Below, one piece after another: positions 16,469-25,634 of a stretch of 64,000 nucleotides of DNA. The notes below the pieces were generated by a model. The model was not told where the DNA came from and did no database searches. It saw only the letters and a list, made by a program, of their open reading frames with translations. The first letter of the stretch is position 1; each line of letters begins with the position of its first letter. The stretch spans positions 310,001 to 374,000 of the forward strand of contig JADKCY010000003.1 of the NCBI GenBank assembly GCA_016718605.1, in the 5' to 3' direction. The stretch is from Lysobacterales bacterium. Lineage in GTDB: Bacteria; Pseudomonadota; Gammaproteobacteria; Xanthomonadales; Xanthomonadaceae. The translations under genes were made by a program, and so were the position numbers.

Positions 16469-17308
16469 TCAGCGCGCAGGCAAGTCTTCAAAGCCATCAT
16501 CGAAGATCGTACGCGTTGCGATACTCACCGCGACCAAGCCGTTATCGGGAGTGCCTTGCGCCAACGCGAGAAGGAGATTCTGCCCGCCGGGCAGCGCATC
16601 GGTGCGGAAAAGACCGCCTGCCACAGCACTGGTCGCATTGGGAATCCAAGCCAGCAGGTCCAGCGACTCGGAACGCGGTGTGCCGCTGGGCAGATCGATC
16701 GCGCCGATTTCGACGTTGTTTGACCCGCCTTGATAGAAGAACCAGAGCACGGGCGACTCGCCACTGTTGTCCACGGCAGCACCGTAGCGACCACCAAAGC
16801 CCACTGTTTCGGCAGAGATCGTCTGCAGCACGTTGCCGACCATGTCCACCAGACGGATATCGCTACTGAATTCACCTATCCAGAATCCGCCGCCGCCTGC
16901 ATCGGCCGTGGCGTCATAGCTCGCATACCTGGCGGTCACCGGCAAGGTCAGCGTCGCGACCACCGTTCGGGTCACCGGATCAATCCGACTCAAGGTCGTC
17001 GTGTTGTTGGCCGCCCAGAAGTGCGTGCCGTCCCAGGTCAGACTTCGCGTTCCGCTCAGATTGGGAATATCGAAGGAATCCAGATACTCGCCTGCCTGCG
17101 ATATCCGGGTGAACCGCGAGGAAGACCAGCGAGCAATCCAGTAATCGGTGCCATCAAAACCCACCGCCGCGTAGCCGACACCCTCGCCCGGCAAATGAGG
17201 CTCGACAATTTCGGTGACGTCCAATGCGAACTGCGGCGTCAACGCAAGCTGAGCACACGCCATCCCGCTGGCCATCGAAGCGATGAGAAACACCAATGTT
17301 CTGAACAT
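16469..17308 (-). CDS. Secreted beta-propeller-like protein with C-terminal FDDGFE tail
   Basis: 279 residues. ATG at 17308 is chosen because GGAGGT lies 7 bases upstream and a signal peptide (MFRTLVFLIASMASGMACAQ) begins there. The mature part has repeated beta strands with FDGTDYWIARWSSSRFTRIS, TWDGTHFWAANNTTTLSRIDP and GGGFWIGEFSSDIRLVD, typical of NHL/SMP-30-like propellers. The last residues, RTIFDDGFEDLPAR, carry an FxDGFE signature that I associate with the C-termini of many exported proteins in Lysobacterales. This may be a sorting or anchoring tag. I recognise no function. It is a single gene with about 520 bp of apparently non-coding DNA upstream. Confidence 0.75.
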   Translation of the reverse strand: MFRTLVFLIASMASGMACAQLALTPQFALDVTEIVEPHLPGEGVGYAAVGFDGTDYWIARWSSSRFTRISQAGEYLDSFDIPNLSGTRSLTWDGTHFWAANNTTTLSRIDPVTRTVVATLTLPVTARYASYDATADAGGGGFWIGEFSSDIRLVDMVGNVLQTISAETVGFGGRYGAAVDNSGESPVLWFFYQGGSNNVEIGAIDLPSGTPRSESLDLLAWIPNATSAVAGGLFRTDALPGGQNLLLALAQGTPDNGLVAVSIATRTIFDDGFEDLPAR

Positions 17309-17831
17309 CTTTGCGACCTCCAATCAGAAAAACCGCCACAGTGGGAAAGACGCGTCCGCAGAATCGATCACCCAGGGCGAGCGATAGCGGTCGATCAAGG
17401 ACAGAAGTTCGGTGCTGAAGCCGCACTCGCACTGGCGGTGCCGTCGATGCCGCGACCGCTTGCTCATCAAAGCGCAGCCGACTCGGCAACCCCAGGAATC
17501 GCTGCGCATACGGTCGCAACACCCCAACGCCGGGATGAGCGCCGCCAAGGCCCACCTCAACGCATCCATCAGAGTCATGACAAAGCACTCGAAGAGCGAT
17601 GCGTTGATGCTTACAGATACGCCGCAAGACAGCCATGACAACGATCAAGGATCAGGAACTGCCGACCAACTCGCCTCGAACTGTCCCTCTTGCCACGCCA
17701 TGCATCGTGTTCCCATCGTGAGAGGCAGCATTGGCAATCCGCCCATTGCCGGGACAGGTCACACGCTACAATCCAGAATCAGATGAACGTGCTGTGACAT
17801 GGGTGCGGCAGACGACTGAAAGGACGGACCT
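17309..17831. other. Intergenic region without a supported gene
   Basis: This is the divergent gap between the secreted protein and hsdR. Short frames are open on both strands but none has a good start signal and family motif together. One minus-strand frame of 105 codons (17324-17641) is Cys/His/Arg-rich but I cannot support it. The hsdR promoter should lie near the right end. Confidence 0.5.
17745..17772 (+). promoter_or_regulatory. Possible hsdR promoter
   Basis: A good -10 element TACAAT (17767-17772) is preceded by ATTGCC (17745-17750) at a 16-bp spacing. The -35 match is modest. It lies 60 bp upstream of the hsdR start. Confidence 0.35.
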
Positions 17832-20621
17832 TTGACTCCAGAAGCGAAAGCTCGCCAGCAGATCGACCTGAAGCTGGAACACGCCGGCTGGGTCATTCAG
17901 GACATGAAGCAACTCAACCTCGGTGCCGCGCTCGGTGTCGTGGTGCGCGAATACCCCACCGACAGCGGCCCGGCGGACTACGTGCTGTTCGTCAACCGCA
18001 ATGCGGTCGGGGTCATCGAAGCCAAGAAAGACAGCGCGGGCGAACACCTCACCGTCACCGAAACCCAGACCGAGCGCTACGCCCACGCCAACCTCAAATG
18101 GCGCAAGGACAACACGCCACTGCGCTTTCTGTTCGAAGCCACCGGTCAGATCATCCGTTTCACTGACAACGCCGATCCTGTGCCGCGTTCGCGCGAGATC
18201 TTCCACTTCTTCAAGCCGGAAACGCTGGCGGCGTGGTTGGCGCAAACAGAAACCCTGCGTCGCCGTTTGGCAGAACAAATGCCTGTGCTCCCCGAGCGCA
18301 ATCTGCGCGATTGCCAGATCAGTGCCGTCACCGGGCTGGAACAATCGCTGGTGCAGAACAAGCCGCGTGCCCTCGTGCACATGGCTACCGGTGCGGGCAA
18401 GACCTTCACCGCCATCACCTCGGTGTATCGCCTGCTCAAGTTCGGCGGAGCCAAGCGTATTCTTTTCCTGGTCGATACCCGCAACCTTGGCAAACAGGCG
18501 CATCAGGAGTTCATGGCCTATACGCCACCGGACGATGGCCGCAAGTTCACCGAGCTCTACAACGTGCAGCGGCTGGCCTCGCCCAACATCGATCCGCATT
18601 CGCAGGTGTGCATCAGCACCATCCAGCGCATGTACTCCATCCTTTCCGGCGAGCCGATTGATGAATCCGCCGAAGACCTGTCGCTCAACGAAACCCAGCA
18701 AACCAAGGCGCAGGAAAAGTTCGTCCGCTACAACCCGTCCGTGCCGGTGGAAACCTTCGACTTCATCATCATCGACGAATGCCACCGCAGCATCTACAAC
18801 CTGTGGAAGCAGGTGCTGGACTACTTCGATGCATTTCTGATCGGCCTCACCGCCACGCCCGACAAGCGCACCTTCGGCTTCTTCAACGAAAACATCGTCG
18901 CCGAATACACCTACGAACAGTCGGTGGCCGATGGCGTCAACGTCGGCTACGACGTGTACGAGATCGTCACCGAAATCACCCAGAAGGGCGCGGAACTGAA
19001 AGCCAAAGAGTGGGTGGACCATCGCGACCGCGCCACCCGCAAGAAACGCTGGAGCGAAACCGAAGAAGACACCCTCTACACCGGCCAGGAGCTGGATCGC
19101 TCCGTGGTCAACCCCAACCAGATCCGGCAGGTCATCCAGGCCATGAAGACGGCGGTGGAAACGCAGATCTTCCCCACCCGACAAGAGGTGCCCAAGACCC
19201 TGATCTTCGCCAAAACCGACAGCCACGCCGATGACATCATCGGCATCGTTCGCGAGGTCTACGGACAAGGCAATGCCTTCTGCAAAAAGGTCACCTACCG
19301 CGCCGAAGAAGACACCGACAGCATCCTCAGCAGCTTCCGCAACGACTACCACCCGCGCATCGCCGTCACCGTGGACATGATCGCCACCGGCACCGACGTC
19401 AAACCACTGGAAGTGTTGCTGTTCATGCGCGACGTGCGCAGCAAGGGCTACTACGAACAGATGAAAGGCCGTGGCGTGCGCTCGCTGGATGGCGACAGCC
19501 TCAAGCGCGTCAGCAACAGCGCCGACGGTGCCAAAACCCGCTTCGTGCTGATCGACGCGGTGGGCGTGGAAAAGTCACTGAAGACCGAAAGCCGCCCGCT
19601 GGAAAAGAAACCTGGCGTGGCGCTGAAAGACCTGCTGCAAGGCGTGGCCATGGGCAGCCGCGACGACGACACCGTGCTCTCGCTCGCCAACCGCCTGGTG
19701 CGCCTGGCCAAGCAACTGGACGACAAAGCCCAGGCCCGCATTGAAAAAGCCAGCGGCGGCGTGCCAGTGGCCGAACTGGGCAAAGCCCTGATCGCCGCAC
19801 TCGACCCGGATGCCATCGTGCAGACCGCATTGGCCGCCGCGCAGGCGAAAGGCATCACCCGCGACGAAGACAGCCTGCTACCTGAGGAAATCCAAGCCGC
19901 TCGCGCCGAGCGCGTGGCCGCAGCCTGTGCGCCGTTCGACAAACCGGAACTGCGCGACGAAATCGAAAACGCCCGTCGCGAACGCGAGCAGATCATCGAC
20001 CACATCAACCTCGATGAAATCATCTTCTCCGGTTTCAGCGAACAGGCCGAAGCACAAGCCAAGGCCGTGATCCAGAAATTTTCCGACTACCTGAAACAGC
20101 ACAAAAACGAGATTGCTGCCCTCGACTTTTTCTACCAACAGCCCTACCAGCGCCGCGCGCTCACCTTCGACATGATCGAAGACCTGCACCAGCGCCTGAG
20201 CCGCCCGCCGCTGATGCTGACCACCGAGCGGCTGTGGAGCGCCTATGCGCGGGTGCAGGCCAATCAGGTCAAGGGCGCAGACCGCAAACGCCAGCTCACC
20301 GACCTCATCAGCCTGGTGCGCTTTGCCCTGTGGCTGGACGGTGAAGACGCCGAACTCAAACCCTTCGCCGACGACGTCGACAAACGTTTCCAAGCCTGGA
20401 TCTTCCGCCACAACGCCCAACGCGGCACCGCGTTCACCACAGAACAGACCGACTGGCTGCGCCTGATGAAAGACCACATCGCCAGCAGCTGCAGCATCGC
20501 CCGCGACGATTTTGACTACGCCGAACTGGCCGACAAAGGCGGCCTGCAGCGCGTGTGGCAGGTGTTTGGCAACGAACTGGATGGACTGATGGATGAGATG
20601 AATCGGGAGTTGGTGGCGTGA
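17832..20621 (+). CDS. hsdR: Type I restriction endonuclease subunit R
   Basis: 929 residues from a TTG start with AAGGA 8 bases upstream. The N-terminal nuclease motif is visible: DYVLFVNRNAVGVIEAKK (Asp ... Glu-x-Lys, residues 48-67). The SF2 helicase/translocase has Walker A ATGAGKT at about residue 195 and the DEAH-type box IIDECHR at about 317, then GLTATPDKRT, and the C-terminal RecA motifs VTVDMIATGTDVKPLE and GRGVRS. The final 250 residues are the helical region that docks on the methyltransferase core. It cleaves DNA after translocation when bound with HsdM and HsdS. Its stop overlaps the hsdS start (GTGA). The gene appears intact, whereas the specificity gene next to it is damaged. 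Confidence 0.95.
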   Translation: MTPEAKARQQIDLKLEHAGWVIQDMKQLNLGAALGVVVREYPTDSGPADYVLFVNRNAVGVIEAKKDSAGEHLTVTETQTERYAHANLKWRKDNTPLRFLFEATGQIIRFTDNADPVPRSREIFHFFKPETLAAWLAQTETLRRRLAEQMPVLPERNLRDCQISAVTGLEQSLVQNKPRALVHMATGAGKTFTAITSVYRLLKFGGAKRILFLVDTRNLGKQAHQEFMAYTPPDDGRKFTELYNVQRLASPNIDPHSQVCISTIQRMYSILSGEPIDESAEDLSLNETQQTKAQEKFVRYNPSVPVETFDFIIIDECHRSIYNLWKQVLDYFDAFLIGLTATPDKRTFGFFNENIVAEYTYEQSVADGVNVGYDVYEIVTEITQKGAELKAKEWVDHRDRATRKKRWSETEEDTLYTGQELDRSVVNPNQIRQVIQAMKTAVETQIFPTRQEVPKTLIFAKTDSHADDIIGIVREVYGQGNAFCKKVTYRAEEDTDSILSSFRNDYHPRIAVTVDMIATGTDVKPLEVLLFMRDVRSKGYYEQMKGRGVRSLDGDSLKRVSNSADGAKTRFVLIDAVGVEKSLKTESRPLEKKPGVALKDLLQGVAMGSRDDDTVLSLANRLVRLAKQLDDKAQARIEKASGGVPVAELGKALIAALDPDAIVQTALAAAQAKGITRDEDSLLPEEIQAARAERVAAACAPFDKPELRDEIENARREREQIIDHINLDEIIFSGFSEQAEAQAKAVIQKFSDYLKQHKNEIAALDFFYQQPYQRRALTFDMIEDLHQRLSRPPLMLTTERLWSAYARVQANQVKGADRKRQLTDLISLVRFALWLDGEDAELKPFADDVDKRFQAWIFRHNAQRGTAFTTEQTDWLRLMKDHIASSCSIARDDFDYAELADKGGLQRVWQVFGNELDGLMDEMNRELVA

Positions 20622-22004
20622 GTGAAGTACCTAGCGGTTGGGTAGCCGCCACTCTTGAGGACATTGCCAAGTGGTCGTCTGGCGGTACGCCTTCGAGAAG
20701 CAATCCCAGCTACTACTCGGGCACGATTCCCTGGCTGAAAACTGGCGAGCTCGGGCCACCAGTCGTGTTTCAAACCGAGGAGCACATTTCTTGCAATCTC
20801 AGTGCCTCCGCTGGCGGAACAAACCCGCATCGTCGCCAAACTCGAAGAACTGCTCTCCGACCTCGATGCCGGCGTGGCCGAACTCAAGGCCGCGCAGAAG
20901 AAGCTGGCGCAATACCGCCAGTCGCTGCTCAAGGCCGCTGTGGAAGGCGCACTCACAGCAGAGTGGCGCGCAGCGCGCGCTGTGGGCACCGCGACCATCG
21001 CCTCGTCATTCCCGCGAAAGCGGGAATCCAGCATTTTGCCGGGTGATATCGCCAGCCACATGGATTCCCGCCTACGCGGGAATGACGGCAACGGCGAAAC
21101 CGGCGGCCAGCTCCTGCAACGCATCCTCACCGAACGCCGCGCCCGCTGGGAAGCCAAGCAACTCGCCAAGTTCAACGAGCAAGGCAAGACCCCGCCCAAA
21201 GACTGGCAGAAGAAATACCCCGAGCCGGTGCAGCCCGACACCAGCGGTTTGCCAGAGTTGCCGGAGGGGTGGGTGTGGGCGAGCGTGGAGCAGATCGCAT
21301 CTGACGAACCGTACAGCCTCGCGATTGGCCCATTTGGGAGCAACCTGAAAGTGCCCGACTACCGAGAATCTGGGGTTCCGCTGGTCTTCGTACGGAACAT
21401 CCGGTCAGGAAACTACGGCGGCACACACACCAAATACGTGACGCCTGAAAAGGCCGAAGAACTCAGCGCTCACCGCGTGGATGCAGGTGATGTATTGATC
21501 ACCAAGATGGGCGAACCACCAGGTGACGCGGATGTGTATCCAGATGGTCAACCGCCCGCGATCATCACAGCGGACTGCATAAAGGTCCGCTGCTGGGCAG
21601 GGCTTGTGCGTCCTGACCTCCTGAAGGCGACGATCAACTCGCATATCGGGCGCCAGCAGATTGAACCGATGACGCAGGGCGTCGCGCAAAAAAAGGTCAG
21701 CCTAGGACGATTCACGCGCCTCGCAGTTCCCGTGCCCCCGATCCAAGAACAAGATGAGTTGATTGCCTTGTTGGGAGCTGCAACGAGGGAGACCGCAGCA
21801 CAGGAAGCGGCTGTTGGGTTGTCACTCAAACAATCCACCGCCCAACGCCAGAACATCCTGCGCGCTGCCTTCGCCGGCCAGCTGGTGCCGCAAGACCCGA
21901 ACGATGAACCAGCCAGCGTATTGCTCGAACGCATCCGCGCCGAGCGGGCCGCGCGTAACAAAGTTAAGAAACCGCGCGGGCACATTACGAAGGGGGCCGC
22001 ATGA
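20618..22004 (+). pseudogene. hsdS: Type I restriction specificity subunit, first recognition domain deleted and frameshifted
   Basis: The GTG start overlaps hsdR. The first frame encodes the beginning of target-recognition domain 1 (SGWVAATLEDIAKWSSGGTP, YYSGTIPWLKTGELG) but loses homology near 20790. A second frame starting at about 20802 picks up at the conserved end of that domain (PPLAEQTRIVAKLEELLSDLDAGVAEL). It then has the central helix, a complete second recognition domain (LPELPEGWVWASVEQIASDEPYSLAIGPFGSN ... VPVPPIQEQDELIALL) and the C-terminal conserved helix. Roughly 120 residues of domain 1 are therefore missing and the frames are out of register. A palindromic repeat is inserted in the central helical spacer (21004-21087). 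A half-subunit translated from the 20802 GTG could in theory dimerise. Confidence 0.8.
21004..21087. repeat. 84-bp palindromic repeat element (dRS3-like ends) inside hsdS
   Basis: Two copies of the 20-mer pattern ATTCCC-N8-GGGAAT occur at 21008-21027 and 21064-21083. The outer ends CGTCATTCCCGC and GCGGGAATGACG are inverted. The pattern matches the dRS3-type repeat known from Neisseria and common elsewhere as 'VIPAKAGIQ'-coding palindromes. The insert length is a multiple of three and keeps the hsdS frame open, adding about 28 residues to the central spacer. Confidence 0.8.
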
Positions 22005-23461
22005 GTCAGGAAGCAGCATACCGGCAAAGCCTGGTGAAGGAATTGGTGGCGCTGCCCGCCGAAACGGGCTGGGTCGAGTTCAAGCACAACAATGCCGATG
22101 CGCAGCAAATTGGCGAGTACCTTTCTGCGCTGTCGAATTCAGCGGCGCTTGATGGAAAAGCTTTTGCCTACTTGTTGTGGGGCATTGACGATGCGACACA
22201 TAGCGTCGTCGGCACTCACTTCGATCCGAAGGTTAGCAAGATTGGCAATGAGGAGTTGGAAAGCTGGCTATTGCGCCAACTCTCGCCAAAGATCGATTTC
22301 CGTTTCCATACGGTGGAGATGGAGTCCGGCCGCGTCGTATTGCTTGAAATCGGCCGCGCCTTCCGGCATCCGGTGCAGTTTGCCGGCGTTGAGTTCATCC
22401 GCATTGGCTCATACAAGAAGAAGCTGAAAGACTTCCCCGAAAAAGAACGGACGTTGTGGCGGATATTCGATGCCACACCCTTTGAGGCAATGCCCGCACT
22501 GGAGAGGGCGAGTACGGAGGATGTGCTGCGTTTGCTGGATTACCCGGCTTACTTCGATTTGTTGGGGCGACCATTGCCAGACAATCGTGAGGGGATTTTG
22601 CAGGCACTGGCGGCAGATGAGTTGATTGAACGTCGCGAGGGTGGCGGCTGGAGCATACGCAATCTAGGAGCGATCCTTTTTGCGAAGCGTCTTGCCGACT
22701 TCAGCACTCTCAAGCGCAAGGCGGTGCGCGTCATTGCCTACAGAGGCCATAGTCGGGTGGAAACCGTCCGCGAACAGGAGGGCGCTCGGGGTTACGCGGC
22801 CGGTTTTGAGGGACTGATCGGTTTCATCAATGGCCTGTTGCCGAGCAACGAGGTGATCGGGCAGGCGCTACGCAAGACGGTGCCTATCTACCCGGAACTG
22901 GCGATTCGCGAACTGGTAGCGAATGCGCTGATCCATCAGGACTTTTTTGTCAGTGGCAGTGGCCCGACGGTGGAGATCTTCGATGACCGCATGGAGATTA
23001 CTAATCCCGGTTTGCCACTAGTTGATACGGCTCGCTTCCTCGACAATCCGCCGCGCTCGCGTAATGAGGCGCTGGCCTCGCTGATGCGGCGCGTCGGGAT
23101 TTGCGAAGAGCGCGGCAGCGGTGTGGACAAAGTGGTTTCGCAGACCGAGTTTTACCAGCTACCTGCCCCGGCGTTCGAGACGACGGGCGAACATACGCGT
23201 GCAACCCTGTTCACCCCGCGCACGCTGACGAAGATGGATCAGACAGACCGTATCAGGGCCTGTTCTCTGCACGCCTGCTTGCGTTATGTGCAGCGTGACT
23301 TCATGACTAATGCCAGCTTGCGCGAGCGTTTCGGCATCGAGCAGCAAAACAGCGCACTGGCGTCGCGCTTGATCAAAGAGGCGCTGACGGCAAAGGTCAT
23401 CCGTGCACACGACGAGGATGCGTCACGCAAATACATGAAGTACCTGCCTGCGTGGGCTTGA
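22001..23461 (+). CDS. AlbA_2-domain protein with C-terminal GHKL-type ATPase fold (Schlafen-like regulator)
   Basis: 486 residues; ATG overlaps the hsdS stop (ATGA). The N-terminal AlbA_2/Schlafen-type domain (residues 18-140) reads ETGWVEFKHNN, LSALSNSAALDGK and FAYLLWGIDD. The C-terminal half has the HATPase_c_4-like pattern YPELAIRELVANALIHQDF, VEIFDDRMEITNPG and GSGVDKV, then a winged-helix tail (RFGIEQQNSALASRLIKEAL). Such proteins are often found beside type I restriction systems and are annotated as putative DNA-binding or regulatory. Its place between S and M, co-translated with S, suggests regulation of or participation in the same defence locus. The function is not established. Confidence 0.82.
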   Translation: MSQEAAYRQSLVKELVALPAETGWVEFKHNNADAQQIGEYLSALSNSAALDGKAFAYLLWGIDDATHSVVGTHFDPKVSKIGNEELESWLLRQLSPKIDFRFHTVEMESGRVVLLEIGRAFRHPVQFAGVEFIRIGSYKKKLKDFPEKERTLWRIFDATPFEAMPALERASTEDVLRLLDYPAYFDLLGRPLPDNREGILQALAADELIERREGGGWSIRNLGAILFAKRLADFSTLKRKAVRVIAYRGHSRVETVREQEGARGYAAGFEGLIGFINGLLPSNEVIGQALRKTVPIYPELAIRELVANALIHQDFFVSGSGPTVEIFDDRMEITNPGLPLVDTARFLDNPPRSRNEALASLMRRVGICEERGSGVDKVVSQTEFYQLPAPAFETTGEHTRATLFTPRTLTKMDQTDRIRACSLHACLRYVQRDFMTNASLRERFGIEQQNSALASRLIKEALTAKVIRAHDEDASRKYMKYLPAWA

Positions 23462-23643
23462 TGGGGTATTTGATGACTTGCACGTTCCAAGCTACGCCTC
23501 ACATGGGAGGTTTTTATTTTGTGGCGCGCAATCAATGTGTTACACGATCGGTTCTTATTTGATGGTTATTTGATCAAGACCCCAATAATTCGCCTCGGGC
23601 TTGTCCGGCCCCTGCTAGTACCGAAGCTAGGAACGACAACTAA

Positions 23644-25104
23644 ATGAACACCTCCACCCTCGTCCAGAAAGTCTGGAACTTCTGCCACACCCTGCGCGAC
23701 GACGGCGTGGGCTATGGCGATTACCTGGAGCAGCTGACCTATCTGCTGTTCCTGAAGCTGGCGCACGAGTACGCGCAAGAACCTTATAACCGCGACACCC
23801 ATATCCCCAAGGGCTATGACTGGGCCAGCCTGACAACAAAAGTGGGCGAGCCGCTGGAGTCGCACTATCTGGCGGTATTGCACAAGCTAGGGCAAGAGTC
23901 GGGCATGTTGGGCGCCATCTTCTTCAAGGCACAGAACAAGATTCAGGATCCGGCCAAGTTGTCGCGCTTGGTGCAGATGATCGACGCAGAAAACTGGATC
24001 AGTCTGGATGCCGACACCAAGGGCGATCTATACGAAGGCCTGCTGCAGAAGAACGCCGAAGACACCAAGAGCGGTGCAGGCCAGTACTTCACGCCACGGG
24101 CGCTGATCGAAGCCATGGTGGCCTGTGTTCGGCCCGAACCGATGAAAACCATCGCGGACCCAGCCTGCGGCACCGGCGGATTCTTTTTGGGCGCCTATAA
24201 CTGGCTGACGCGGCTAGGTGCTAGGTTGAATAAGCCCGAGAAAGAGTTTCTGCGCGACAAGACCTTTCACGGCAATGAGATCGTGCCCAACACCCGCCGC
24301 ATGTGCCTGATGAACTTGTTCTTGCACAGCATTGGCGAATTGGACGGCGAACCCTTGGTCGAGCGTTCCGATGCGCTGATTTCCGAGCCCAAGCGCAAGG
24401 TGGATTACGTCCTGGCCAATCCGCCATTCGGCAAGAAAAGCAGCATGACCTTCACCAACGAGGAAGGCGAAGAGGACAAGGAAGCACTGACCTACGAGCG
24501 GCAGGACTTCTGGGAAACTACGTCGAACAAGCAGCTCAACTTCTTGCAGCACATCGTCAGCATGTTGAAGTCGGATGGCAAAGCGGCTGTGGTGTTGCCA
24601 GACAACGTGCTGTTTGAAGGTGGCGCCGGCGAAAAAATCCGCCGCAAGCTGCTGGAGAACTGCGATGTGCACACCATGCTGCGGCTGCCCACCGGCATCT
24701 TCTACGCACAGGGCGTAAAAGCAAACGTGGTGTTCTTCGACGCCAAGCCCAAAGACGGCCACATCCACACCAAGGGCGTCTGGTTCTATGACCTGCGTAC
24801 CAATAAGCATTTCACACTGAAGACGCGGACGCTGAAGCTCGACGACTTGCAAGACTTCGTGACCCGCTACAACCCCGACAACCGGCACGAGCGGACCGAG
24901 ACAGAGCGCTTCAAGTACTTCAGCTACGAAGACCTGATGGCCCGCGATAAGGCCAGCCTTGATATTTTCTGGCTGAAGGACGACAGCCTCGAAAACTTGG
25001 ATGACCTGCCGCCGCCGGATGTCTTGCAGCAAGAAATCATTGACCATCTCGAAGCGGCGTTAGCCTCGTTCCGGGATGTGGCGGCGGGGCTGGCAAGCAA
25101 GTAA
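23644..25104 (+). CDS. hsdM: Type I restriction-modification DNA methyltransferase subunit M
   Basis: 486 residues. The N-terminal helical HsdM_N domain (residues 5-130) is followed by the N6-adenine methyltransferase domain. S-adenosylmethionine motif DPACGTGGFFLGAY is at about residue 170, and the catalytic NPPF is at about 258. GQYFTPRALIEAM just before motif I is typical of HsdM. The gene is intact and separated from the AlbA_2 gene by a 182-bp gap, so it may have its own promoter. It methylates adenine in the site chosen by HsdS. With hsdS damaged, the target and even the activity of this complex are uncertain. The order R-S-X-M is unusual. Confidence 0.95.
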   Translation: MNTSTLVQKVWNFCHTLRDDGVGYGDYLEQLTYLLFLKLAHEYAQEPYNRDTHIPKGYDWASLTTKVGEPLESHYLAVLHKLGQESGMLGAIFFKAQNKIQDPAKLSRLVQMIDAENWISLDADTKGDLYEGLLQKNAEDTKSGAGQYFTPRALIEAMVACVRPEPMKTIADPACGTGGFFLGAYNWLTRLGARLNKPEKEFLRDKTFHGNEIVPNTRRMCLMNLFLHSIGELDGEPLVERSDALISEPKRKVDYVLANPPFGKKSSMTFTNEEGEEDKEALTYERQDFWETTSNKQLNFLQHIVSMLKSDGKAAVVLPDNVLFEGGAGEKIRRKLLENCDVHTMLRLPTGIFYAQGVKANVVFFDAKPKDGHIHTKGVWFYDLRTNKHFTLKTRTLKLDDLQDFVTRYNPDNRHERTETERFKYFSYEDLMARDKASLDIFWLKDDSLENLDDLPPPDVLQQEIIDHLEAALASFRDVAAGLASK

Positions 25105-25154
25105 CCGCGCTACCCGCTGCGAATGTCACGCGGGTGGTCAATACCGCCACCCAC

Positions 25155-25634
25155 TCACTCCTCCTCCGCCAACAACTCCCGCGCCATGATGACGGCGTCT
25201 TCGCGGCCTTTGTGGGCGGGGTAGTAGTTGGGGCGGCGGGCGATTTCGTTGAAGCCTTCGCTGTCATAGAGGGCGATGGCGTTGGGGTTGGAGGGTCGCA
25301 CTTCGAGATACACGCGTTCGGCCCGATGCCAGCGGGCGGCGTCGATAAGACGGCGCAGCATGCGGCGACCGAGGCCTTCGCCCTGAGCGTCGGGGCTGAC
25401 GCAGATGTTGAGGATATGAGCTTCGCCTGCGGCAGCGCTGAGCACGCCGTAGGCGACCAGTTCGATATCACGTTCAAGCACAAAGCAGGCGTAGCCGGCA
25501 CGGATGCAGTCGGTGAAGATCTGCGCCGTCCACGGAAATGGATAGGCCATCAGTTCGATGGCCATGATGTTGTCGACATCGGCTTCGCTCATCGTGCGAA
25601 AGCGGGCGGGATGGGACTTGAGGCGGGCGTTCAT
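25155..25634 (-). CDS. rimI: Ribosomal protein S18-alanine N-acetyltransferase
   Basis: 159 residues from ATG 25634, which overlaps the holD stop (ATGA). GNAT fold with FRTMSEADVDNIMAIELMAYPFPWT at the start and acetyl-CoA motif VSPDAQGEGLGRRMLRRLI around residue 85. EVRPSNPNAIALYDSEGFNEIARRPNYYP is the RimI signature; ALYDSEGF carries the catalytic Tyr region. It acetylates the N-terminal Ala of ribosomal protein S18. The holD-rimI order is the same as in E. coli, which supports both calls. It is the last gene of a nine-gene overlapping series. Confidence 0.9.
   Translation of the reverse strand: MNARLKSHPARFRTMSEADVDNIMAIELMAYPFPWTAQIFTDCIRAGYACFVLERDIELVAYGVLSAAAGEAHILNICVSPDAQGEGLGRRMLRRLIDAARWHRAERVYLEVRPSNPNAIALYDSEGFNEIARRPNYYPAHKGREDAVIMARELLAEEE

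Noticed and set aside
16730..17638. 302-codon plus-strand open frame
   Set aside because: Antisense to the secreted propeller-like gene, which has signal peptide and ribosome-binding site; this is a shadow.
17324..17641. 105-codon minus-strand frame with several Cys and His
   Set aside because: No start signal, no family pattern, and other frames are equally open here; probably GC-driven chance.
23462..23643. Attachment site or mobile-element boundary before hsdM
   Set aside because: No tRNA fragment, integrase or matching direct repeat was seen; it is treated as a normal gap that may hold an hsdM promoter.
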